NCBI GenBank assembly: GCA_023392225.1
Contig: JAEVZM010000371.1
Span: 1-5,052 of the forward strand
DNA: 5,052 bases
Source of the DNA: Pseudomonadota bacterium
GTDB lineage: Bacteria > Pseudomonadota > Alphaproteobacteria > Rhizobiales > Kaistiaceae
Direction of reading: 5' to 3'
Numbering within the stretch: the first letter of the stretch is position 1; each line of letters begins with the position of its first letter. A program made the position numbers and the translations under genes. The notes below the pieces were generated by a model. It did not search any database, was not told where the DNA came from, and saw only the letters and a list, made by a program, of their open reading frames with translations. Below, piece by piece: positions 1 through 5,052 of this stretch.

Positions 1-1494
1 GTCTTCGTCCCCAAGAACTGGGAGAAGACCTATTTCGAGTGGATGGAGAACATCCAGCCCTGGTGCATCTCGCGCCAGCTCTGGTGGGGTCACCAGATCC
101 CGGCCTGGTACGCGCCCGACGGCAGCGTCTTCGTCGCCGCGACCGAGGAAGAGGCGCAGGCGGAAGCCGACGCCAAGCTCGGGCCAGGCACGCCCCTCAC
201 GCGCGACGAGGATGTGCTCGACACTTGGTTCTCCTCGGCGCTGTGGCCGTTCTCGACCATGGGCTGGCCGGACCAGACGCCGGAGCTCGGCCGCTACTAC
301 CCGACCACGGTGCTGATCACCGCCTTCGACATCATCTTCTTCTGGGTCGCCCGGATGATGATGATGGGCCTCCACTTCATGGGAGAGGTCCCGTTCCGCG
401 ACGTCTACATCCACGCCCTCGTCCGCGACGAGAAGGGCGCCAAGATGTCGAAGTCGAAGGGCAACGTCATCGACCCCTTGGTGCTGATCGACAAGTACGG
501 CGCCGACGCAGTGCGCTTCACGCTCGCCGCGATGGCGGCGCAGGGCCGCGATATCAAGCTCGCCGAGTCCCGCGTCGAGGGCTACCGCAACTTCTCGACC
601 AAGCTCTGGAACGCCGCCCGCTTCGCCGAGCACTATGACTGCCGGCCGGCCGAGGGCTTCGACCCGGCCCATCTCCAGGAGACGCTGAACCGCTGGATCG
701 TCACCGAGCTCGCCCGCGCCGCCCGCGAGGTCAGCACGGCGATCGAGGCCTACAAGTTCAACGAGGCCGCCGGCGCCATCTACCGCTTCACCTGGAACCT
801 CTTCTGCGACTGGTATCTCGAGCTCACCAAGCCGGTCCTCAACGGCGAGGACGGCGAGGCCAAGGACGAGACCCGCGCCACCGTCGCCTTCGTGCTCGAC
901 CAGATCGTCGCCCTCCTCCACCCCTTCATGCCGTTCATCACCGAAGAGCTGTGGGCGCGCAGCGGCGAGCGCGGCGTGCTGGCGCTCAGCGCGTGGCCGC
1001 AGCCCGAGTTCGAGGACGCTTCGGCGGCGGCCGAGATCAACTGGCTGATCAAGTTGATCTCGGAGGTCCGCTCCGTCCGTTCCGAGATGAACGTGCCGGC
1101 GGCGGCCATGGTGCCGCTGGTCGTCTCCGGCGCCTATGCCGACACCCAGGACCGCCTCCGCGCCCACGACGTGGTGATCAAGCGTCTGGCGCGCGCCGAC
1201 GCCATCACCCGGGCCGACATGCCGCTCGCCGGCGCGGTCCAGGTACTCGTCGAGGAAGCGACCATCTCGCTGCCGCTCGAAGGCGTGATCGATCTCAAGG
1301 CCGAGCGCGCCCGCCTGGGGCGCGAGGCGGACAAGATCCGCAAGGAAATCGCCAAGATCGACGCCAAGCTCGGCAACGCGCAGTTCATGGCGAAGGCGCC
1401 GGAAGAGGTCGTCGAGGAACAGCGCGAGAGCCGCGAGGACCAGATGGCCCTCCTCGCCCGCACCGAGGCCGCGGTCGCCCGCCTGCCGGAGTAG
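1..1494 (+). CDS. valS: Valyl-tRNA synthetase, C-terminal part (5' end outside window)
   Basis: Class I aminoacyl-tRNA synthetase that joins valine to tRNA-Val using ATP in the cytoplasm. The frame is open from base 1, so the true start lies to the left; 497 residues are present, whereas bacterial ValS is usually about 900-950. The visible part holds the WWGHQIPAWY segment (local residues 28-37), DTWFSSALWPF (74-84), a Met-rich FFWVARMMMMG segment (113-123) and the KMSKS loop (148-152, bases 442-456) that closes over ATP. The anticodon-binding helical domain begins near LNRWI (about 229) and includes HPFMPFITEELW (307-318). Residues about 432-497 form a Lys/Glu/Arg-rich coiled coil, the tRNA-binding arm typical of bacterial-type ValS. 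The HIGH motif and the CP1 editing domain must lie upstream of the window. No frameshift or internal stop is seen. The gene ends in TAG and is followed by a GC-rich hairpin. Confidence 0.97.
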   Translation, partial: VFVPKNWEKTYFEWMENIQPWCISRQLWWGHQIPAWYAPDGSVFVAATEEEAQAEADAKLGPGTPLTRDEDVLDTWFSSALWPFSTMGWPDQTPELGRYYPTTVLITAFDIIFFWVARMMMMGLHFMGEVPFRDVYIHALVRDEKGAKMSKSKGNVIDPLVLIDKYGADAVRFTLAAMAAQGRDIKLAESRVEGYRNFSTKLWNAARFAEHYDCRPAEGFDPAHLQETLNRWIVTELARAAREVSTAIEAYKFNEAAGAIYRFTWNLFCDWYLELTKPVLNGEDGEAKDETRATVAFVLDQIVALLHPFMPFITEELWARSGERGVLALSAWPQPEFEDASAAAEINWLIKLISEVRSVRSEMNVPAAAMVPLVVSGAYADTQDRLRAHDVVIKRLARADAITRADMPLAGAVQVLVEEATISLPLEGVIDLKAERARLGREADKIRKEIAKIDAKLGNAQFMAKAPEEVVEEQRESREDQMALLARTEAAVARLPE

Positions 1495-1504
1495 CCGCTC
1501 TGCC

Positions 1505-1534
1505 GGGGCGGCCCGGGGGGCAAAGCCCCGCCCC
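1505..1534 (+). terminator. GC-rich hairpin after valS, possible terminator
   Basis: GGGGCGG (1505-1511) can pair with CCGCCCC (1528-1534). Inside it, GGGGC (1517-1521) and GCCCC (1525-1529) can instead form a tight hairpin around AAA, so two alternative folds compete. It starts 11 bases after the valS stop codon, which suits transcription termination, but no T-run follows (the next bases are CTTGCC). It may therefore be a weak or Rho-assisted terminator, an mRNA 3' end stabiliser, or a member of a dispersed GC-rich palindrome family. Confidence 0.4.
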
Positions 1535-1535
1535 C

Positions 1536-1565
1536 TTGCCGCCTCGACATCGACGAGCGTAGATT
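1536..1565 (+). promoter_or_regulatory. Weak promoter candidate for the exported protein gene
   Basis: TTGCCG (1536-1541) matches the -35 consensus at 4 of 6 positions, and TAGATT (1560-1565) matches the -10 consensus at 4 of 6, with an 18-base spacer. Transcription would start near 1572, giving a leader of about 40 bases that begins just before the inverted repeat at 1575-1594. This is the best sigma-70-like pair I find in the spacer, but matches this weak can arise by chance. Confidence 0.25.
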
Positions 1566-1574
1566 TCGCGGTAA

Positions 1575-1594
1575 CGCGTCAGCGTTGTGACGCG
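1575..1594. repeat. Perfect 7-bp inverted repeat before the exported protein gene
   Basis: CGCGTCA (1575-1581) and TGACGCG (1588-1594) are exact reverse complements separated by GCGTTG. The element ends seven bases before the GGGAGG ribosome binding site and 19 bases before the start codon at 1614. It could be an operator for a dimeric regulator, or a small hairpin in the mRNA leader that affects translation. The arms are GC-rich, so chance is not excluded. Confidence 0.35.
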
Positions 1595-1613
1595 CGGATC
1601 GGGAGGGCGACCG

Positions 1614-2402
1614 ATGAAGCGGAGCGGAATCGCGATCGGACTGTGTGCGGGCCTTTTTGCAGGCCCCGCCGTCGCGGCCGACATGCTGGTCTACGAGGCG
1701 GCACCGCCGCCGAGCGGCAGCCCGGTCTACGCCAAGCAGTCCCTCGTCTCGGGCGATGCGCTCGCCGCGCTCGGCTACTACTGGTGGGACGCCAAGACCG
1801 ACAAGCACGACAGCGACACCGGCGAGGTCTGGGGCGCGGCGCGCGTCAACATCCCGGTGGTCGGCACCCTCAACCAGGAATTCGAGGTCGGCGGCCTCGC
1901 CGGCTTCGAGAGCGGCAGCTACTACACCTATAGCGGCTTCAGCCACACCTACCTCAAGACCGAGCGCTCGGCGGCTGGCCTGCTCCTCGGCGGATCGAGC
2001 TTCGACGGCGACGGCGGCTTCACCCTCGGCGCCGAGGGCGCGGTGTTCCTGCCGACCACGACCTTCCTCGGCCTCCTCGCCTACACCTGGGCGGACGGCT
2101 TCAGCGACTTCTGGACCGCCTCGGCGGAAGCACGCTGGTACTGGAACGCCGATACCCGGCTCGCCGGCACGGTCACCTACAACGACCTCGGCAGCGCCTG
2201 GGGGCTGACCGCCGGGCTCGAGCATCGCCTGGCGGGCACCCCGATCAGCCTCTTCGGCGACGGCACGTACTACACCAATGACGGCGGCCACGGCTGGGAG
2301 GTGTTCGCCGGCGCACGGCTGCTGTTCGGCAAGCCCGGCCAGACGCTCCAGGGCCACGACCACGACGTGCCGTTCGCAGCGACCCGCGCCATCACCTTCT
2401 GA
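1614..2402 (+). CDS. Exported protein of unknown function, probable outer-membrane beta-barrel
   Basis: A 262-residue protein that I cannot assign to a named family. The ATG at 1614 is preferred over an in-frame GTG at 1587 because GGGAGG lies at 1601-1606, seven bases upstream, and because this start puts a standard signal peptide at the N-terminus: MKR, then a hydrophobic Gly/Ala/Leu stretch, with likely cleavage after VAA (about residue 22). The mature part opens with a Pro-rich linker (PPPSGSP). Glycine- and aromatic-rich segments with alternating polar and apolar residues follow, such as LGYYWWDA, FLGLLAYTWADG, ARWYWN and WEVFAGARLLFG; I count roughly ten possible strands. The last residue is Phe, as in many outer-membrane barrels recognised by the BAM machinery. 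There are no transmembrane helices beyond the signal and no lipobox. A periplasmic beta-rich protein is the main alternative. The gene looks monocistronic, between the valS hairpin and the tandem hairpins downstream. Confidence 0.8.
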   Translation: MKRSGIAIGLCAGLFAGPAVAADMLVYEAAPPPSGSPVYAKQSLVSGDALAALGYYWWDAKTDKHDSDTGEVWGAARVNIPVVGTLNQEFEVGGLAGFESGSYYTYSGFSHTYLKTERSAAGLLLGGSSFDGDGGFTLGAEGAVFLPTTTFLGLLAYTWADGFSDFWTASAEARWYWNADTRLAGTVTYNDLGSAWGLTAGLEHRLAGTPISLFGDGTYYTNDGGHGWEVFAGARLLFGKPGQTLQGHDHDVPFAATRAITF

Positions 2403-2410
2403 CCGCGCGA

Positions 2411-2438
2411 TCCGGTCGGCCGCCCGCGGTCGACCGGA
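2411..2438 (+). terminator. Hairpin 1 in the convergent spacer
   Basis: TCCGGTCG (2411-2418) pairs with CGACCGGA (2431-2438). In + strand RNA the stem continues through a G-U pair (2419/2430) and three more pairs to a CCCG loop, giving 12 pairs. In - strand RNA the same position is a C-A mismatch, so the fold is better in the + transcript of the exported protein gene, which stops eight bases earlier. No T-run follows (AAACAG), so it may protect the mRNA end or act together with the next hairpin. Confidence 0.5.
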
Positions 2439-2443
2439 AACAG

Positions 2444-2471
2444 AATCCCCCGGAGCTTCCTCCGGGGGATT
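2444..2471. terminator. Hairpin 2, probable bidirectional terminator between convergent genes
   Basis: AATCCCCCGGAG (2444-2455) and CTCCGGGGGATT (2460-2471) form a perfect 12-bp stem with a CTTC loop. On the + strand it is followed by TGTATCTTC, after a stem ending in ATT. On the - strand it lies 26 bases beyond the phoX stop codon and is followed by CTGTTTCC. The T-runs are short, but a perfect stem of this strength between two converging genes is best read as a shared terminator. Confidence 0.7.
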
Positions 2472-2496
2472 TGTATCTTCAGGCGTGAGGGCAGCC

Positions 2497-4530
2497 TCAG
2501 CTGCCGACGATGCCGCCGCCGCTCTTGCTGATCACCACCGTCGCCGAACGCGGATAGCCACTTCCGGTCGGCCAATGGCTGGCGAGCTTGCCGGTCTCGA
2601 AGTCCTCCGCGGACGTGCCCTCGCCCGGATGCTGGACGTTGACGAACAGCGTCGTCTGGTCGGGCGTCATGGTCCAGCCGGTGATTTCCTGGCCGACGGG
2701 GCCGGTCAGGAAGCGGCGAACCTCACCGGTGTTGGGATCGGCACAGAGCATCTGGTTGTTGCCGAAGGGCTCCATCGGGCCCTTGTTCTGCTCGGAGCCG
2801 CCGATGTCCGTCTGGATCCAGAGCCGGCCGTCGGCGTCGAAGCCGAGACCGTCCGGGCAGGCGAAGATCGCGTCCTCGCCCAGCGCCGAGCCGGCAAAGG
2901 TGCGGCTCTGCGCCTTGTCGCCGGCGAGCACGAAGAGATCCCAGGCGAAGCGGGTGCCGCCATGGCCCTCGCCGTCTTCGTTCCAGCGGATGATCTGGCC
3001 GAAGATGTTGACGGCGCGCGGGTTGGCCGGATCGACCTGGGCCAGCGACCGCTTGCTGTTGTTGGTGAGGGTGAAGTAGACGGCGCCGGACTTGGGATCG
3101 ACGGCGCCCCATTCCGGACGGTCCATCTTGGTGGCGCCGACATGGTCCGCCGCGAGGCGGGTATTGACCAGCACGTCCGCCTGGCTCGCGAACCCGTTCT
3201 CCGGGGTCAGGCCGTTCTCGCCGAACTTGAGGGCCAGCCAGTCGCCCGAGCCGTCCGCATTGAAGCGCGCGACATAGAGCGTGCCGTCATCGAGCAGGCT
3301 CCCGTCCGCATTCGCGGCATAGGGCGAGCTCGACACGTACTTGTAGATGTACTCGAAGCGCGAATCGTCGCCGGAATAAGCGACGAGCGGCTGGCCTTCG
3401 ACCGCGGGGGCGAAGACGATGCCTTCATGGGCGAAGCGGCCGAGCGCCGTCCGCTTCACCGGCACCGCGGCCGGGTCGAAGGGGTCGATCTCGACGATCC
3501 AGCCGAAGCCGTTCGCCTCGTTGCGATAGTCCTCGGTCGGAGCGGCCGCCTTCGTCGAGAGGTCGAAGCGGACGAACTCGTCCGGGGCGCCTTCGGCGAG
3601 CTCCCAGGCGTAGCGCCCCTGCTTCGTCGGCACGCCGTAGCGGCTCTGCTCACGCGGCAGGTTCGGCTTGCCGTCGGCGGTGTCGCCGTTGCGGAAGTAG
3701 CCGGCCCAGTTCTCCTCGCAAGTGAGATAGGTGTTCCAGGGCGTGAAGCCGTTGGAGCAGTTGTTGATCGTGCCGCGGGTCCGGGTGCCGTCCGGGCTGT
3801 ACTTGGTCTTGAGGAAGTCGGTGCCGGCGACCGGGCCGGAGAAGGTCATCGGCGTCAGCGCCGTGACGCGACGGTTGAGGGCGTCCTGCTCGACCGCCCA
3901 GGTGCCGTCCGCCTGCTTGCGGATGTGCACAACGCTCACGCCATGGGCGTTCGCTTCCTTGCGGACATCGTCGGCGTTGCGAACGCCATCGACGATGAGC
4001 ACGGTCTCGGAGTCGTAGTCGCCGCCGGCCATGCTCTGGTGCATCAGGCGCGGCTCGACATACTCGTGGTTCAGGACCAGGAGGCCGTCGTCCGAGCGGC
4101 CCGGCGCGGTCTCCTTGATGTCGATCGGGAAGAAGTGCATCCCGTCGTGGTGGCTGCCGATCTGGTTCGCCTGGTCGTCGGCGGTGTTGTCGAGGCTGAA
4201 CGCCGGCATGTCGCCGATGATCGGCTCGCCCCACGGGATGATGACGTCGGCGCGGTAGCCCTCGGGCACCACGATCACATCCTCGAGGCCCACGGACACC
4301 GGCTTGAAGCCGAGCAGGGTCATGTCGGCGTCGGCCTTGGCAGTGCCCGGCAGCACGCCGGCGCCGAGGATGGTGGTGCTGAACAGGCCGCCGATCGCAG
4401 CGACCAGGCCGCCGCGCAGCACGCCGCGGCGGTCGATCCGCGCGGCGAGGATCTCGTCGAAGTGGGGATTGGCGGAGTGGTTGCTCGGGCGCTCGTCGCC
4501 GTGCTCGTCCGGGGTCCAGGTGTCGTTCAT
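2497..4530 (-). CDS. phoX: PhoX-family alkaline phosphatase, Tat-exported
   Basis: Predicted periplasmic phosphatase that releases phosphate from organic phosphate esters. Characterised PhoX enzymes use an iron-calcium cofactor with a cysteine among the iron ligands and travel folded through the Tat system. The 677-residue product has a family-typical N-terminus (NPHFDEIL at 21-28), twin arginines R34-R35 in DRRGVLRGG, a hydrophobic stretch and possible cleavage after AKA (64-66). Family motifs follow in order: LNHEY (153-157), NNCSNG (256-261) with C258 the likely ligand, TPWNTYLTCEENW (263-275), NGFGWIVEIDP (340-350), LGRFAHEG (363-370), YSGDDSRFEYIYKYV (385-399) and FVNVQHPGE (629-637). 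Length is usual for PhoX and no break is seen. The start at 4530 is chosen because AAGGAG lies 11 bases upstream (4547-4542); the frame runs on to 4599, but that extension lacks such support. The gene stands alone, convergent with the exported protein gene. A PhoX-like protein with another activity remains possible, since assignment rests on motifs. Confidence 0.95.
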   Translation of the reverse strand: MNDTWTPDEHGDERPSNHSANPHFDEILAARIDRRGVLRGGLVAAIGGLFSTTILGAGVLPGTAKADADMTLLGFKPVSVGLEDVIVVPEGYRADVIIPWGEPIIGDMPAFSLDNTADDQANQIGSHHDGMHFFPIDIKETAPGRSDDGLLVLNHEYVEPRLMHQSMAGGDYDSETVLIVDGVRNADDVRKEANAHGVSVVHIRKQADGTWAVEQDALNRRVTALTPMTFSGPVAGTDFLKTKYSPDGTRTRGTINNCSNGFTPWNTYLTCEENWAGYFRNGDTADGKPNLPREQSRYGVPTKQGRYAWELAEGAPDEFVRFDLSTKAAAPTEDYRNEANGFGWIVEIDPFDPAAVPVKRTALGRFAHEGIVFAPAVEGQPLVAYSGDDSRFEYIYKYVSSSPYAANADGSLLDDGTLYVARFNADGSGDWLALKFGENGLTPENGFASQADVLVNTRLAADHVGATKMDRPEWGAVDPKSGAVYFTLTNNSKRSLAQVDPANPRAVNIFGQIIRWNEDGEGHGGTRFAWDLFVLAGDKAQSRTFAGSALGEDAIFACPDGLGFDADGRLWIQTDIGGSEQNKGPMEPFGNNQMLCADPNTGEVRRFLTGPVGQEITGWTMTPDQTTLFVNVQHPGEGTSAEDFETGKLASHWPTGSGYPRSATVVISKSGGGIVGS

Positions 4531-4606
4531 TTCGCGTCGCGCTCCTTGCGATCTTGCGGAGAGCGCGGACGCTAGGTGGAGTACGTGGCACCGCAGCAAA
4601 GCTACG

Positions 4607-4624
4607 ATGACAGTTTCATTTCAT
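4607..4624 (-). promoter_or_regulatory. Possible Pho box upstream of phoX
   Basis: Read on the - strand, ATGAAAT (4624-4618), four bases, then CTGTCAT (4613-4607). The second half-site is an exact match to the usual PhoB half-site CTGTCAT; the first matches at 4 of 7. The 11-base period is that of known Pho boxes, and the site lies 76 bases before the phoX start codon. No convincing -10 element sits at the expected distance downstream, which weakens the call. The biological fit (a phosphate-starvation phosphatase) is good. Confidence 0.4.
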
Positions 4625-4761
4625 TGGTCCAATTCGACTGTTCGGCATCGCGCCGCCATGCACGACGACGCTGCGACAACTTGGTGTGATCAAGGCCATA
4701 TCCTTTTCCCGCGCACTTCCCCACATTGCCCTCCCAAAAAAGACGGCAAGAGGGGTCCGAC

Positions 4762-4941
4762 ATGAGCGACACGAACGGGCGGTTCAAGAAGGCCAAGGCC
4801 CAGCGAAAATCCGGCAATGTCCGGCACGTGACGTTGTCGGAAGACACCAAGAAGAAGTACGAGGAGATGGTCAAGACCCGCGACGAGCAGGAAGCCGCCT
4901 ATGGCCGGCACCTCGCTGAGGAGCGCAAGACGCGCCGCTAG
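4762..4941 (+). CDS. Small very basic protein of unknown function
   Basis: A 59-residue product with 17 Lys/Arg and 10 Asp/Glu and no cysteine or tryptophan. The ATG at 4762 has a good ribosome binding site, AGAGGGG (4749-4755), six bases upstream; a TTG at 4726 in the same frame has no such support. The first 20 residues are Lys/Arg-rich and likely flexible. The section RHVTLSEDTKKKYEEMV (21-37) reads as a short strand followed by a helix, and residues about 27-57 look like one charged helix. This faintly recalls the start of ribbon-helix-helix DNA-binding proteins, but a clear second helix with its turn is missing, so no function is assigned. There is no signal peptide or membrane segment, so it is probably cytoplasmic. 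It is divergent from phoX with a 231-base spacer. Codon use fits the neighbours, which supports a real gene. Confidence 0.7.
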   Translation: MSDTNGRFKKAKAQRKSGNVRHVTLSEDTKKKYEEMVKTRDEQEAAYGRHLAEERKTRR

Positions 4942-5005
4942 CCGGCGGCAGCGCGGCGATCATCCCGGCCGAGCCCGGCCACGGCGCATCCCCCACGCGG
5001 CGCCG

Positions 5006-5035
5006 AAAAAGCAGCGGGGCGGCCGACGCCGCCCC
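5006..5035 (-). terminator. Probable terminator for a gene beyond the right edge
   Basis: GGGGCGGC (5016-5023) and GCCGCCCC (5028-5035) form a perfect 8-bp stem with a four-base loop. On its left is AAAAA (5006-5010), which read on the - strand is a T5 run five bases after the stem. This orientation suits a - strand gene entering from the right. For the small + strand gene the hairpin is followed only by a C-run, which does not fit a classical terminator, though the stem could still serve both sides. Confidence 0.45.
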
Positions 5036-5041
5036 CCCCCC
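5032..5041 (+). repeat. C10 homopolymer
   Basis: Ten consecutive C bases overlap the right arm of the hairpin at 5016-5035. No reading frame I can support crosses it within the window, so it is not shown to affect a protein. Runs like this are prone to length errors in sequencing and to slippage in cells. Confidence 0.8.
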
Positions 5042-5052
5042 AGGCGCCGCCC

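Noticed and set aside
1134..2363. A 409-codon open frame on the - strand across the valS end and the exported protein gene
   Set aside because: It runs antisense to two supported genes and through the spacer with its hairpin and inverted repeat. Its product has low-complexity Arg/Ala/Glu composition and no motif.
2278..4575. A 765-codon open frame on the + strand across the whole of phoX
   Set aside because: It lies opposite phoX, whose protein carries all the PhoX family motifs. The antisense product is Ala/Val/Arg/Gly-rich with no recognisable domain, as expected from stop-poor antisense frames in GC-rich DNA.
4531..4599. Extended N-terminus of PhoX starting at 4599
   Set aside because: It would add 23 residues in front of a family-typical Tat signal. 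The AAGGAG at 4547-4542 supports the ATG at 4530 instead.
4586..4601. TGGCAC at 4586-4591 as a possible sigma-54 -24 element
   Set aside because: The matching -12 element (TTGC at the correct distance) is absent; the sequence there is CAAAG.
4673..4702. Possible promoter for the small protein gene: GCGACA (4673-4678) and CATATC (4697-4702) with an 18-base spacer
   Set aside because: Matches are only 4 of 6 and 3 of 6, too weak to annotate. The gene must have a promoter in 4602-4761, but I cannot place it with confidence.
4658..4765. A possible 35-codon upstream frame whose TGA overlaps the ATG of the small basic protein gene (ATGA)
   Set aside because: The overlap is of the type seen in translational coupling, but there is no ribosome binding site before the ATG at 4658 and the peptide is not distinctive. 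The downstream gene has its own good binding site.
4602..4874. A 90-codon - strand frame opposite the small basic protein gene
   Set aside because: It is antisense to a gene with a good start signal and crosses the phoX upstream spacer, including the Pho box candidate. I see no ribosome binding site or domain for it.

Overview
The window is GC-rich (stem, coding and spacer regions alike) with dense coding on both strands. The codon use, a bacterial-type valyl-tRNA synthetase with a C-terminal coiled-coil arm, and a Tat-exported PhoX phosphatase together suggest an alphaproteobacterium, probably of the Hyphomicrobiales (Rhizobiales). The genus cannot be named from sequence reading alone.

Layout from left to right: (1) the 3' part of valS on the + strand, 1-1494, open at the left edge. 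(2) A 119-base spacer with a GC-rich hairpin, a weak promoter candidate and a perfect inverted repeat. (3) A + strand gene, 1614-2402, for an exported protein of unknown function with a beta-barrel-like pattern. (4) A convergent spacer with two consecutive hairpins, 2411-2438 and 2444-2471, that probably end transcription from both sides. (5) phoX on the - strand, 4530 down to 2497, a complete 677-residue Tat-dependent alkaline phosphatase. (6) A 231-base divergent spacer carrying a possible Pho box in front of phoX. (7) A small + strand gene, 4762-4941, for a 59-residue very basic protein. (8) A GC-rich right edge with a hairpin next to an A5 run, best read as a terminator for a - strand gene beyond the window.

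The genes do not look like one pathway. valS is housekeeping; the exported protein and PhoX both act outside the cytoplasm but face each other on opposite strands and need not be co-regulated. PhoX would release phosphate from organic phosphate esters in the periplasm, most likely under phosphate limitation. I see no mobile element, CRISPR array, RNA gene, toxin-antitoxin pair or defence cluster, and nothing that amounts to a new multi-gene system. The points most worth a second look are the unknown exported barrel-like protein with the inverted repeat just before its ribosome binding site, the small basic protein, the Pho box candidate and the tandem hairpins.
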